A DNA stretch of 35,815 bases. Source: Planctomycetaceae bacterium. Lineage in GTDB: Bacteria; Planctomycetota; Planctomycetia; Pirellulales; Thermoguttaceae. The first letter of the stretch is position 1; each line of letters begins with the position of its first letter. Under the pieces are notes generated by a model. The model ran no database searches and had not been told where the DNA came from. It saw nothing but the letters and a program-made list of their open reading frames with translations. Positions 25,308-34,662 of this stretch are shown here, one piece after another. The translations under genes were made by a program, and so were the position numbers. The stretch lies in assembly GCA_012719125.1 (NCBI GenBank), contig JAAYAY010000138.1, forward strand, positions 1 through 35,815, given 5' to 3'.

Positions 25308-25820
25308 CGGCAATCTCCTGCGAAGCGTGTCGTGGAAGCTGAACGAGGGGATGGTCTGAGACAAGCCGCTTGCCTCAACTCGTCCGGTTGTGTTGTGGCA
25401 TCCTACCGCACGAATCATGCCAAACGGCTTTGGACAGGAAAAATCGACGCAACCTGTGACGCGCCATCGAATTGCGGCGGAGAGAAGAGGACGAGCCGAA
25501 AGTGCCGCGACGAGGTTCTGTGACCGTGTGCTATCACCCAACTTATCCGCCGGACACAACGAGATTCCCTAACCCTAACGGAGATCAGCACTTGCGAGGT
25601 TGTTCAAGATCTGAACAGTAATGATGGTCAAGCAACAGTATAAGAGGCGCTTAACGACCCGCTGAAAGGGGCAGACGAAACGTTCGAGGCCTTTCGAGCT
25701 GCAATTTGGGGTTTGTGCGCACGGTGCGAGGATGTTCCGGCGAGGTGTCGGGATGCGGTCTCAAGCCGCTTGGGGAGCTTCGGTGAACCTACTCGGCGGT
25801 TTGGCCGGCGGCTGATGGTT
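25308..25820. other. 513-base spacer without a recognised gene
   Basis: Open frames here are shadows or have unlikely composition. It contains the sigma-54-like site listed separately and two adjacent CCCTAA units near 25568 that I regard as chance. The part 25430-25820 shows no promoter, tRNA or terminator that I can support. Confidence 0.5.
25406..25423 (-). promoter_or_regulatory. Sigma-54-like (-24/-12) promoter upstream of the unknown gene and gdhA
   Basis: On the minus strand the sequence reads TTGGCATG-ATTC-GTGC, against the consensus TTGGCACG-N4-TTGC: two mismatches, with the invariant GG and GC exactly 10 bases apart. A start near 25396 would give a leader of about 90 bases to the GTG at 25307. 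Nitrogen control of gdhA through sigma-54 would be logical, and two NtrC-type activators are encoded in this window. A chance match is possible. Confidence 0.4.
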
Positions 25821-27275
25821 TCATTCACTCTCTTCTTCGTCGGGCGCTTTGATGTCGTACTTCTTGATGCGGTGACGAAGAGTGTTGCGACTGATCCCCA
25901 GCATTCGAGCGGTGTGCACCTGATTGTAGCCGCATTCCTTGAGGGCGCGGGTAATGAGGGCTTCTTCGACCACGTCGATGATGCTGGCGTGGGCATGTGG
26001 ATCGGCCAGCCGAAGGATCTGGGGCACGAGATCGGCCACCCGTTGTTTCAGGTTGCGGAGCAGTTCCTCGCGAGCTTCTGGCGAGGCGGCTGTTTCCGAC
26101 TCGTCTTCGAATTCCAGGTGCTCGACTTGGAGCACGTCGCCCTTGCACATCAGCACGGCCCGCCGCAGACAATTCTCCAGTTCGCGGACATTGCCCGGCC
26201 AGTCGTGGGCCTGGAGCCGGTGGATGGTCTGGTCGGCGACGTAGTGGACGGATTTCCCGTATTCTTCGGCGAACCGGCCGACGAAGTAGTTGACCAAGGC
26301 CGGCAGATCGTCGAGCCGCTGACGGAGGGGCGGCAACTCGATCGAGATGATTTTGAGGCGATAGTAGAGGTCTTCTCGAAACCGTCCTTGCTCGACCTCC
26401 TCTTCAAGGCGTTTGTTGGTGGCAGCCAGGATGCGGACGTCGACCTTGATGGTCTCCGTGCTTCCGAGCCGCTCGAACTCCCCCTCCTGAAGGACCCGCA
26501 GCACCTTGGCCTGCGTGCTGAGCGACATATCGCCGATTTCGTCGAAGAACAGCGTCCCGTGGTGGCAGCGTTCGAACTTGCCGACGTAGGAGCGGTAGGC
26601 GCCGGTGAATGCGCCTTGTTCGTAGCCGAACAGTTCGCTTTCGAACAGCGCATCGGGAATCGTGGCGCAGTTGACTGCCATGAACGGCTTATCGGCCCGG
26701 TGGCTGTGGTGGTAGATCGCCCGTGCCACCAGTTCCTTGCCGGTGCCGCTCTCGCCGGAGATCATGACGGTGACGTCTTTCGCGGCCACGCGCCCGATGA
26801 GCTTGAAGACCTCCTGCATGCGGTCATTGCTGCCGATGATTCGCACGAGTTCGGTAGCCGTCGGCGTGATTTTGGTAACGGAAGAGGGGAGGCCGACGAT
26901 CTCCTTCATCAGGCGGTTGACCCGGAGCGCATCGGCCGCCATACGTTTGAGGCCTTCCGAATCGAACGGTTTGAGCAGGTAGTCGTAGGCGCCCAGTTTC
27001 ATGGCTTCGATCGCCGTTTCGGTAGTACCGTAGGCGGTCATGACGATCACCGGGGTCTTGACCTGGGCGCGCTTGATCTCGGCCAACGTTTGCAGGCCGT
27101 TGAGGCCCGGCATCTTGTAGTCGAGGAGAATCAGATCGAAGGCTTCCCTCTGCAGGAGTTTCAGACCGGAGAGTCCGTCGGTGCGGGAGGCCACCTCGTA
27201 GCCCTGTTTCACGAACAGTCGCGTGAGGAAGTGAACCAGCCCTTCGTCGTTATCGACAATCAGGATTTTACTCAC
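25821..27275 (-). CDS. NtrC-family sigma-54-dependent response regulator
   Basis: A 484-residue regulator with a receiver domain (KILIVDNDEG, phosphoacceptor D52 in ILLDYKMPG), an AAA+ domain with Walker A GESGTGKE, the canonical sigma-54 loop GAFTGA, Walker B TLFFDEIGDM and FREDLYYRLKI, and a C-terminal Fis-type helix-turn-helix (ITRALKECGYNQVHTARMLGISRNTLRHRIKKY). The tail DEEESE is acidic. The GTG at 27275 overlaps the end of the kinase gene by 8 bases, with AGGA about 10 bases upstream. A longer frame to 27353 would add a proline-rich piece that does not fit a receiver domain. Its partner is the overlapping membrane kinase. Confidence 0.93.
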   Translation of the reverse strand: MSKILIVDNDEGLVHFLTRLFVKQGYEVASRTDGLSGLKLLQREAFDLILLDYKMPGLNGLQTLAEIKRAQVKTPVIVMTAYGTTETAIEAMKLGAYDYLLKPFDSEGLKRMAADALRVNRLMKEIVGLPSSVTKITPTATELVRIIGSNDRMQEVFKLIGRVAAKDVTVMISGESGTGKELVARAIYHHSHRADKPFMAVNCATIPDALFESELFGYEQGAFTGAYRSYVGKFERCHHGTLFFDEIGDMSLSTQAKVLRVLQEGEFERLGSTETIKVDVRILAATNKRLEEEVEQGRFREDLYYRLKIISIELPPLRQRLDDLPALVNYFVGRFAEEYGKSVHYVADQTIHRLQAHDWPGNVRELENCLRRAVLMCKGDVLQVEHLEFEDESETAASPEAREELLRNLKQRVADLVPQILRLADPHAHASIIDVVEEALITRALKECGYNQVHTARMLGISRNTLRHRIKKYDIKAPDEEESE

Positions 27276-29130
27276 TGGCGGTGGTCCTGTCGGCAGAGAA
27301 AGCGGGCAAACGCAGGGAGAAGGTCGTGCCGGCGCCGACGCGCGAGTCGACATTCACCGACCCGCCATGCCGCTCGATCGTCCCGCGAAGAATCGTCAAT
27401 CCAAGCCCTGAACCGGTGGCTTTCGTGGTGAAGAACGGTTCGAACAGGCGCTGAAGATCTTCGTCCCGGATGCCGGTACCCGTATCGGAAACGTCGATCC
27501 GCAACCAGGCCGGTTGAGCGGAATCTGCGCCGGTTGCCTCGCTCTCGACGGAGATTGTCAGTTCGCCGCCGTCGGGCATCGCTTCGAGGGCATTGACCGC
27601 CAGATTGACCAACGCTTCGCCCAACTGCCGCGAATCTCCCTCGACGGGAGGCAAGTCCGGCGCAATGCGTTTGTGAACCCGGACGTCCTGCTGGTTGGCT
27701 CGCGGCTGGACGACTTCGAGGGCGTCGTCGATCAATCCGACAACGTCGAGGCTTCCGAACACCGGCTGTTGGGGGCGGGCGAAGTCGAGGAAGTGATTGA
27801 TGGTCGTCTCGATCCGGCCGACCTGCCGCATAGCGATCTGGTAGTCTTCCCGTTGTTCGGGCGAGACGGCGACCTCCTCCTGAACGGACTGGAGGAACAG
27901 TTTCAGGGAGGTCAGGGGCGTCCGGATCTCGTGGGCGACGCCGGCCGCCAGGCGTCCCACGGCTGCCAGTCGTTCGGAGCGGGCGGCCGCTTCGAGCGTA
28001 CCCTTCAATTCGGCCTCGACTTTGCGCAGTTCCGCCTCCGTGAGCCCCATGCGAGTTTCCAGTTTGGCCTGGCGTTCTTTCAACTGGCCGGCCATGTTCC
28101 GGAAGGCGACGTACAAGGCGCCAGTTTCGTCGCGGCGTGAGATCCGCACGTCCTTGAATGCGTCCTCGTAATCTCCCCGAGCCACGCCGTCGGCTGCGCG
28201 GCTCAGGGCCCGGATCGGGGCGGACACGTAGTATGCCAACAGCCAGGACAATCCGATCACACCGACGACCGTGGCTGCAATGACCAGGTAGATCCTGTGC
28301 CGCAGGCGGAACACTCCGGCAGATGCCTCGTCCCAGTCCTGCTCGACCACGACGTACCATTGCGTGCCGGCCACGTGGCGAGACGCACCGAGGACTTCGA
28401 TCCCGCGATAATCCGTATACGCCGTCTTGGGCCGGCGGCTTTCGAAAGCAAACGTGAAGCCCTCGGATCGGGCAATGCTCTCCTTGAAGATCCGCCGCGG
28501 CTCTTTGTGGGCCAAGAAAGTGCCGGTTTGGTCCACCAGGTAGCACTCTCCCGAGACCCCCAACGAAACGCTCAGCACTCGGGAGAGAATCGTTCGGGTA
28601 CCGACCGTGGCGCAGAGCACGCCCGCATGTTCGCCGTCTTTTCCGGGAATGAGGGTGGAGAGTTGAAACACGGAATCCCGCCCGTTCGGACCGAGACGGA
28701 CTTCCGACATGTAAGTCCCGGCTTCCAATGCCTGCCGGAACCAGACTTGATCCTCGAAAGTCTCGGAGGCGTCATTCGCCGTATCGTAGACAGGCCGGCC
28801 TGTCGGGTCGGCGACGGCGAGGCGATCGTAGACACCGTACTTCTCCCGTACCAGGGAGAGGTAGGGTTCGATTTGTGCGGCGTCCATGCTGCCGACGGCG
28901 GCCGAGCCCGCCATCACGGCGAGATCGGCATTGCGTTCGCCGAGCCACCTTTGCAGGAGTTCTTGTTTCTCGGCCGCAACGTTCTCCAATTCGCTGGTGA
29001 CGATTCCGGTGATGACTTCATCGGCCGTGCGCAGGGCAAAAGCGACGACGATTCCGAGCGGCAGCAGCGAAGCCAAGAGAAACACCAGAGTGACCCTGGC
29101 TTGTAGACTGTTAAAAAAACGAGCGATCAC
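27268..29130 (-). CDS. Membrane sensor histidine kinase with periplasmic Cache-like sensor
   Basis: A 620-residue kinase. The first membrane segment (about 14-33, VTLVFLLASLLPLGIVVAFA) is followed by an extracytoplasmic dCache-like domain (about 40-275; YDRLAVADPTGRPVYDT, ECYLVDQTGTFLAH). Then come a second membrane segment (IYLVIAATVVGVIGLSWLLAY), HAMP, coiled coil and HisKA with H400 in AAGVAHEIRTPLTSL. HATPase_c has NLAVNALEAMPDG, DTGTGI, FEPFFTTKATGSGLGL. Cache domains usually bind small molecules such as amino or carboxylic acids; the ligand here is unknown. The 3' end overlaps the NtrC-type regulator, so the two are co-translated. Confidence 0.93.
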   Translation of the reverse strand: MIARFFNSLQARVTLVFLLASLLPLGIVVAFALRTADEVITGIVTSELENVAAEKQELLQRWLGERNADLAVMAGSAAVGSMDAAQIEPYLSLVREKYGVYDRLAVADPTGRPVYDTANDASETFEDQVWFRQALEAGTYMSEVRLGPNGRDSVFQLSTLIPGKDGEHAGVLCATVGTRTILSRVLSVSLGVSGECYLVDQTGTFLAHKEPRRIFKESIARSEGFTFAFESRRPKTAYTDYRGIEVLGASRHVAGTQWYVVVEQDWDEASAGVFRLRHRIYLVIAATVVGVIGLSWLLAYYVSAPIRALSRAADGVARGDYEDAFKDVRISRRDETGALYVAFRNMAGQLKERQAKLETRMGLTEAELRKVEAELKGTLEAAARSERLAAVGRLAAGVAHEIRTPLTSLKLFLQSVQEEVAVSPEQREDYQIAMRQVGRIETTINHFLDFARPQQPVFGSLDVVGLIDDALEVVQPRANQQDVRVHKRIAPDLPPVEGDSRQLGEALVNLAVNALEAMPDGGELTISVESEATGADSAQPAWLRIDVSDTGTGIRDEDLQRLFEPFFTTKATGSGLGLTILRGTIERHGGSVNVDSRVGAGTTFSLRLPAFSADRTTASE

Positions 29131-29249
29131 CGGTCACTTTCAGTTTGTGTCACGAACCCCCCGAGTTCGGGGCGGGCGATATTCGACGGCAGCGAGCGCC
29201 GCTGAACATGTGCGGTTCATTGTATTCGCAGTCGGCTGCTTGAGTACAG

Positions 29250-29627
29250 GCGTTTTGATCGTTGCTTCTGCACGAACAGCATCTGCGGCCCAAGCCGGGC
29301 GGTCATTCTCACCGGAGCCTACAGCCACATCAACGGCTTTCGCCGCAACGGCGATCGCTTCGACGGCACCCAGACGACGTTTCCGCGACTGATGCGGGAC
29401 GCCGGATACCAGACGGCCATCGTCGGCAAATGGCACCTGGAGTGCGAACCGAGCGATACAAGCTCGTCCACTGGCTCTATGGCGACGAAGCTTGGGAACC
29501 GTACGACCTGCACGAAGATCCGGAAGAAGTGAAGAATCGCTACGACACGCCGGACGCACAGGAGATTTGCGTCCAGCTTCAAGGGACGCTGCGCGAACTG
29601 AAACGGCAGTATCAACTGAATGACTGA
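29250..29627 (+). pseudogene. Sulfatase remnant, internally deleted and frameshifted
   Basis: From about 29250 one frame reads [18 protein letters not shown], the sulfatase active-site region with the CxPSR motif whose cysteine becomes formylglycine. It continues as [36 protein letters not shown]. At about 29440 the frame changes and a typical sulfatase C-terminus appears: [32 protein letters not shown], ending at 29627. Normal sulfatases have some 300 residues between these points, so the middle is deleted. The N-terminus with signal peptide and first metal ligands is also absent. The gene cannot make a working enzyme. Sulfatases are abundant in planctomycetes. Confidence 0.85.
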
Positions 29628-29882
29628 TCCCCTCTGACAGAGGGATGCCGGCATTCCTGGGAACCGATTTGCGCACGCCGAGAATGCCCCATATTCCGCA
29701 GCATCGAATCTCGGGGTTGGCGCAAGACTTCCCCGTGTTGATAATAGGCGCGTCATATCATCTCGATCGGCGTATTCGTCCACCGTGATTCGACTCTTGT
29801 CGAGTGCGCCGCATCGGCCAGGAACAACGTCTTGCTGGAGCGCGACGGTGCGACCGGCAGGGCACAGGGGGGGCACAGGTTT

Positions 29883-31406
29883 ATGAGCGAACACTCATCC
29901 GTGCATCGTCCTGAGGAAAGCGAACTCTACTATTCTCTTGTCGAACACCTTCCGATCTGCGTCTATCGAGTCGATCTCGACGGCCGGATCACTTACGGCA
30001 ACTCGGCCTATCTGCAAGATGTGGGCCGCTCGCTTGACGAGCTTCTCGGCAAGACCGTCTTCGATCTCTTTCCGGACGACGAAGCCCGCAAATACCACGC
30101 CGACGATCAGTGGGTCATGAAGACGGGCGAGGTGTTCCACGATGTGGAAGAGCACGACGTCCGTGGCCGGAAACTGTACGTCGAAGTCCTGAAATCCCGC
30201 GTTCACGACCAGTTCGGGCGTCCGATCGGCGTCCAGGGGATGTATTGGGACGTGACGGCAAAGAAGCAGGCGGAGGATCGGCTGCAGGAGACGACCGCCG
30301 CGCTGGCGAAGTCCCACCGGGCACTCCAGGATTCGCAAGCGATGTACCATTCGCTCGTCGAGCAACTGCCGGTGTGCGTCTACCGGATTGACCCGGAGGG
30401 CCGGCTTTCCTTCGGCAACTCGGCGTACCTGAAGGACGTCGGCCATTCGCTCGAGGAGATCGTCGGCAAGACCGTGTTCGATCTGTTTCCCGAGGAGGAG
30501 GCACAGAAGTACGCCGCCGACGACCGCTGGGTGCTGGATTCGGGGACGGTGTTTCACGACGTGGAAGAGCACAACGTGCGTGGCGAGAAGCTGTACGTCG
30601 AAGTTCTCAAGTCACCGGTCTACGACCACGAGGGCAAGCCCCTTGGAGTTCAGGGGTTGTATTGGGACGTGACGGCCCGGAGACGGGCGGAGGAGCAGTT
30701 GCAGAAGACGATGGCGGAGCTGGAGCGTTCGAACAAGGAGCTTCAGCAATTCGCGGCGGTCGCGTCGCACGACATGCACGCCCCGTTGCGGCGTCTGGCC
30801 ACGCTCAGCCAGATGATCCAGGAGCATTGCCGCGGCAGGGTCGATGCCGAGATCTTCGAGCTGCTGGAGTTTATGGTCTCCAGCGTGGAACACATGCAGG
30901 AGCTCATTGAGGATCTGCTGACCCATTCGCGCGTGGGCGCCTTCAACAAGCCACTTGAACCGGTGGACTGCAATGCGGTGATCCGCAAGGCTCTCAACAA
31001 TCTTTCGGTTGCGATCCACGAAGGGGGCGTCGAGATCGATGTGAGCGAGTTGCCCACGGTCATTGCCAGCCAGGTGGAACTGGTGCAGTTATTCCAGAAC
31101 CTGATCGGCAACGCGGTGAAGTATCGCAGCCAGACGAGCCCGCGAGTCGAAGTCCGCTCGGAGCCGCAGGGAGCTTACTGGCTTTTCCGCGTGAGAGACA
31201 ACGGGATCGGCATCCCGGCGAAGGACCAACAGAAGGTCTTCGAGGCTTTCCAGAGGTTGCACAGCGACGACCAGTACTCGGGAACCGGTCTCGGGTTGGC
31301 GACGTGCAAGAAGATCGTCGAGCGGTTCGACGGGAAGATCTGGGTCGAATCGCAAGAAGGCCAGGGTTGCGAGTTTCTGTTCACGCTGCCGACACGGACT
31401 GCCTGA
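29883..31406 (+). CDS. Soluble sensor histidine kinase with two near-duplicate PAS domains
   Basis: A 507-residue kinase without membrane segments. Two PAS/PAC units lie at about 15-140 and 155-275. Each has SLVE-LP-CVYR, GNSAYL-DVG, GKTVFDLFP and VQG-YWDVTA, and the two are about two thirds identical. A short coiled coil leads to a phytochrome-type HisKA with H296 in FAAVASHDMHAPLRRL, then HATPase_c with NLIGNAVKY, DNGIGI and GTGLGLATCKKIV. Start at the ATG at 29883; the frame runs open to 29832. No response regulator is adjacent, so it is an orphan kinase. The PAS ligand or cofactor cannot be read from sequence. Confidence 0.9.
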   Translation: MSEHSSVHRPEESELYYSLVEHLPICVYRVDLDGRITYGNSAYLQDVGRSLDELLGKTVFDLFPDDEARKYHADDQWVMKTGEVFHDVEEHDVRGRKLYVEVLKSRVHDQFGRPIGVQGMYWDVTAKKQAEDRLQETTAALAKSHRALQDSQAMYHSLVEQLPVCVYRIDPEGRLSFGNSAYLKDVGHSLEEIVGKTVFDLFPEEEAQKYAADDRWVLDSGTVFHDVEEHNVRGEKLYVEVLKSPVYDHEGKPLGVQGLYWDVTARRRAEEQLQKTMAELERSNKELQQFAAVASHDMHAPLRRLATLSQMIQEHCRGRVDAEIFELLEFMVSSVEHMQELIEDLLTHSRVGAFNKPLEPVDCNAVIRKALNNLSVAIHEGGVEIDVSELPTVIASQVELVQLFQNLIGNAVKYRSQTSPRVEVRSEPQGAYWLFRVRDNGIGIPAKDQQKVFEAFQRLHSDDQYSGTGLGLATCKKIVERFDGKIWVESQEGQGCEFLFTLPTRTA

Positions 31407-31699
31407 CCGCAACGGCGTCAGGCTGCGAACGGCATCTGCCGAAGGCGGGGCAAGCTCGCGCGGCCATCTCGATCGAAGCCATGTTCTTTGCGAATCACGC
31501 AAGGCTGTTCAGCACGGGGGCAGAGAACATCGTAAGCCGCATTCTCTTCCTGTCATCTCACTCGACAGACGGGTCCAAGAGCATCGCCATGGAAGGGTGA
31601 TTACGAATCTATTACACAACCTACACACAGCCGTGACGGGAAGCGAGGCGATAACCACTAGGATGCAGCAAAGGCACAAACCGCCTAAGGAGGCCAACC

Positions 31700-33469
31700 A
31701 TGCTGACACTCCGTCGCCCCATCCACGTCGAGCCCGCCGTCCCGCATACATCTCCCGTGCACCCGCTGGGTTCCCGTACCAAGGTGCTCCTGACGAGCGT
31801 CTTTGGTCCCTACGGGCAAGACGACGAGTATGGCAGTCGTGCCTTGAATCCGATGGAGTTGTATCACAACCAGGTGACGCGTGTGCAGGGGCCGTTTTCC
31901 TTGCGAATGTTCCATCGGTCTTGGGGCTTGATGTTAATCCAGGCCAATATCCAGGCGTCGTGCACGCTCCTCGATTTTCCCACTCGGGACCGCTTCATCG
32001 GCGAACTTCGCAGCAACCGTTACGACGTCGTCGGGATCAGCAGCATCATGCCCAATATGCTCAAGGTGGAGGAGATGTGCCGCCTCATCCGCCAGTACCA
32101 GCCGGGGGCGACCATCGTGGTGGGGGGCCACATAGCCAACGTGCCGGGCCTGGAAGGGCGAATCGAAGCCGATCATATCGTGAAGGGGGAGGGCGTTCGC
32201 TGGTTCCGCCGTTTCCTCGGTGAAGATCCGCATCGGCCCATGTCGCACCCGCACATCCGTGCCGGGTTCGGCACGCGCAGCCTGGGCATCGACCTGAAGG
32301 TGAAGCCGGAAGACGCAGTCGCCGCGCTGATTCCTTCCGTCGGTTGCCCCCTGGGGTGCAACTTCTGTTCCACTTCAGCCATGTTTGGGGGCAAAGGGAA
32401 GTTCGTCAACTTCTATGAAACCGGCGACGAGTTGTTCGAGGTCATGTGCCAACTCGAAGCGGCCATGAAGGTCCACACGTTCTTCGTTATGGACGAGAAC
32501 TTTCTGCTCCATCGCCGACGCGCCCTGCGACTGCTGGAGCGGATGGTTCAAGCCGACAAATCCTGGGCTTTGTACGTCTTCAGTTCCGCCAACGCGCTGC
32601 GTTCCTATTCGATGGAGCAGCTTGTCGCCATGGGCATCTCCTGGGTGTGGATGGGACTGGAGGGCCAAGACAGCCGGTATGAAAAACTCCGAGGCACCGA
32701 CACCATGACCCTCGTTCGCGAGCTCCAGTCGCACGGCATCCGCGTGCTCGGTTCGACGATCGTCGGACTGGAAGAGCATACGCCCGAGAACATCGACCGA
32801 GTGATTGACTATGCCGTCCGGCACGACACCGACTTCCACCAGTTCATGCTCTATACGCCGGTTCCGGGCACGCCGCTGCACGCCGAACTGGCGGCCCAAG
32901 GCCGTATGAAGGACGAGAGCGAGTGCTCGGCGGCCGACGCGCACGGGCAGTTCATCTTCAACTACCGGCACCCCCACATTCGTGACGGCCAGGAAAGCAA
33001 GTTGATCGTGCGAGCGTTTGAACGGGATTTCGAGGTCAACGGTCCGAGTGTCGCCAGGGTCGTGCGAACGACGCTGGCCGGCTGGAAACGGTACAAGAAT
33101 CATCCCGACGCACGAGTCCGGCGGCGGTTCGCTCGAGAGAGCTTCAATCTGCCCACCACCTACTCGCCGGTGATCTGGGCCATGAAGCAGTACTATCGCC
33201 GGAACCCGGCCATGCGAGCGAAGATGTCGCGATTACTACAGGAGCTTCATCGAGAGTACGGATGGAGATCGCGTCTGGCCGCGGCGATCGGAGGTCCCTA
33301 CGTGCTGTGGAAGGCTCACCAGGAAGAAAAGCGGCTCGTTGAAGGCCGGCGTCACGAACCGCCGACGTTTTACGAGCAGAAATGCGTGGGCGAGACTATC
33401 TGCAGCAGCGCAGATGGCGGCCGGCACCCCCGGGAGAACTGCAAAGTCCTCTTGTGGCAAGAAAAGTAG
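31700..33469 (+). CDS. B12-binding domain radical SAM protein
   Basis: A 589-residue enzyme. The N-terminal half resembles a cobalamin-binding domain (YDVVGISSIMPNMLKVEEM, TIVVGGHIANVPGLEG, ADHIVKGEGVRWF). The radical SAM domain follows, with the cluster motif CPLGCNFC (C216, C220, C223) and later MDENFLL, MGLEGQDSRYEKLRG and STIVGLEEHTPENI. The C-terminus (about 410-589) is basic, has no family I know, and ends with a cysteine-containing tail. A near-perfect AAGGAGG (31687-31693) precedes the ATG. Enzymes of this class often methylate or rearrange unreactive carbon atoms; the substrate is unknown. The 293-base gap upstream (31407-31699) shows only a small palindrome TTGCG-AATCA-CGCAA (31488-31502). 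Confidence 0.88.
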   Translation: MLTLRRPIHVEPAVPHTSPVHPLGSRTKVLLTSVFGPYGQDDEYGSRALNPMELYHNQVTRVQGPFSLRMFHRSWGLMLIQANIQASCTLLDFPTRDRFIGELRSNRYDVVGISSIMPNMLKVEEMCRLIRQYQPGATIVVGGHIANVPGLEGRIEADHIVKGEGVRWFRRFLGEDPHRPMSHPHIRAGFGTRSLGIDLKVKPEDAVAALIPSVGCPLGCNFCSTSAMFGGKGKFVNFYETGDELFEVMCQLEAAMKVHTFFVMDENFLLHRRRALRLLERMVQADKSWALYVFSSANALRSYSMEQLVAMGISWVWMGLEGQDSRYEKLRGTDTMTLVRELQSHGIRVLGSTIVGLEEHTPENIDRVIDYAVRHDTDFHQFMLYTPVPGTPLHAELAAQGRMKDESECSAADAHGQFIFNYRHPHIRDGQESKLIVRAFERDFEVNGPSVARVVRTTLAGWKRYKNHPDARVRRRFARESFNLPTTYSPVIWAMKQYYRRNPAMRAKMSRLLQELHREYGWRSRLAAAIGGPYVLWKAHQEEKRLVEGRRHEPPTFYEQKCVGETICSSADGGRHPRENCKVLLWQEK

Positions 33470-33662
33470 CGGGCACTCTCCGAGCGCCGCTGGCGGGAAA
33501 TCGGGATTTCCGGCAGTTCTGCGGACGGCACGGCGGAGCGTGCCTGCTGCTTTGCAGTTCCCCTGCCGGCTCGCCGCGGGCGGTTGACCGCGGCCGTGGG
33601 GGTGTGTTAATCTCAATGTAACCTGCCGTATCCGGTCCCGATCGTTGCCAGACGACACCCGC

Positions 33663-34598
33663 ATGTCTTCGCGCCGCTCGCTACGTTTGCCGATTATTCT
33701 CGCCGTGGTGATGATCTTGATTCTGATCATCCTGACCGTCGGCTGGGTCTTGCTGTCCGTATTTGGCGCGATGGCCAACTCGCGTTTCGCCGGACTGAAC
33801 TGGACGCTTCTTTCGGTGGGCACGGTGTTTATCGTCGCCCTGCTGGCCGGTGTGATCATTTACCTCGTGTTCTCCATCAAGACCATCAATTTCAATCAGC
33901 GGCAAGCCAACTTTCTCGACAGCGTCACCCACGAATTCAAGTCTCCCATCGCGTCGATGAAGCTCTGCCTGCAGACCCTGAGCCGCCACCAGGTGAGCGA
34001 CGAGGAACGAGAGAGCTTCCACCGGTACATGATGGAGGATCTGGACCGGCTGGATACCTTGGTCAACCAGGTGCTGAACGCCGGCCGGGTGGATATGGCT
34101 CCAGTCGAGGACGAGGCGGAAGACGTGTCGTTGGACGACGTACTGCGGGAGTGTTCGGAGACCGTCTGCTCGCGATATCGCGTTCCGCCCGAGACGATTC
34201 AGTACGACGTGGAAGCGTGTTGCGTGCGTGCGCGGCAAGTCGACCTGGAATTGATCTTCCGGAACCTGATCGACAACGCCGTCAAGTATGCGGGGGCCGA
34301 GCCGAAGGTCGAGGTGGATCTGAAGCGGCACAGTTCGGGAAAGGTGATCGTCCAGATTCGCGACAACGGCGCCGGGATTCCCCAGACGCTTCGGCACAAG
34401 GTGTTCGAGCGGTTTCGGCGGCTCGGCCTGGAGCTGGAGCGAGAGAAACCGGGTACGGGGCTGGGGTTGTTCATCGTGCGAACCTTGGTGAGGCGGCTGG
34501 GTGGGCAGGTTCGCGTGCGGGATCGGGAGTCGGGAACGGGGGCCGTGCTGGAAGTCGAACTTCCGGCGAAGCGGGTCGTCGGCCGCAAGGCATCGTAG
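33663..34598 (+). CDS. Membrane sensor histidine kinase, short
   Basis: A 311-residue kinase with two membrane segments (about 9-35 and 48-73) and only a short loop between them, then HisKA with H90 in DSVTHEFKSPIASMKL and HATPase_c with NLIDNAVKYAG, DNGAGI and PGTGLGLFIVRTL. The small loop makes it an intramembrane-sensing type. I use the ATG at 33663; a TTG at 33645 in frame is also possible. Upstream, TTGACC at 33584 with TAATCT 18 bases later may be a promoter. The OmpR-type regulator starts 64 bases downstream and is its likely partner. Confidence 0.9.
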   Translation: MSSRRSLRLPIILAVVMILILIILTVGWVLLSVFGAMANSRFAGLNWTLLSVGTVFIVALLAGVIIYLVFSIKTINFNQRQANFLDSVTHEFKSPIASMKLCLQTLSRHQVSDEERESFHRYMMEDLDRLDTLVNQVLNAGRVDMAPVEDEAEDVSLDDVLRECSETVCSRYRVPPETIQYDVEACCVRARQVDLELIFRNLIDNAVKYAGAEPKVEVDLKRHSSGKVIVQIRDNGAGIPQTLRHKVFERFRRLGLELEREKPGTGLGLFIVRTLVRRLGGQVRVRDRESGTGAVLEVELPAKRVVGRKAS

Positions 34599-34662
34599 TC
34601 GTTTTGGTCATGGCGAAAGGACGAAGGACAAACGGCATCACGTTGGGGTCGTGAGGCAAGAC

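Noticed and set aside
25568-25579. Two adjacent CCCTAA units like a telomere repeat
   Set aside because: Only two units, in a bacterial chromosome context, so best explained by chance.
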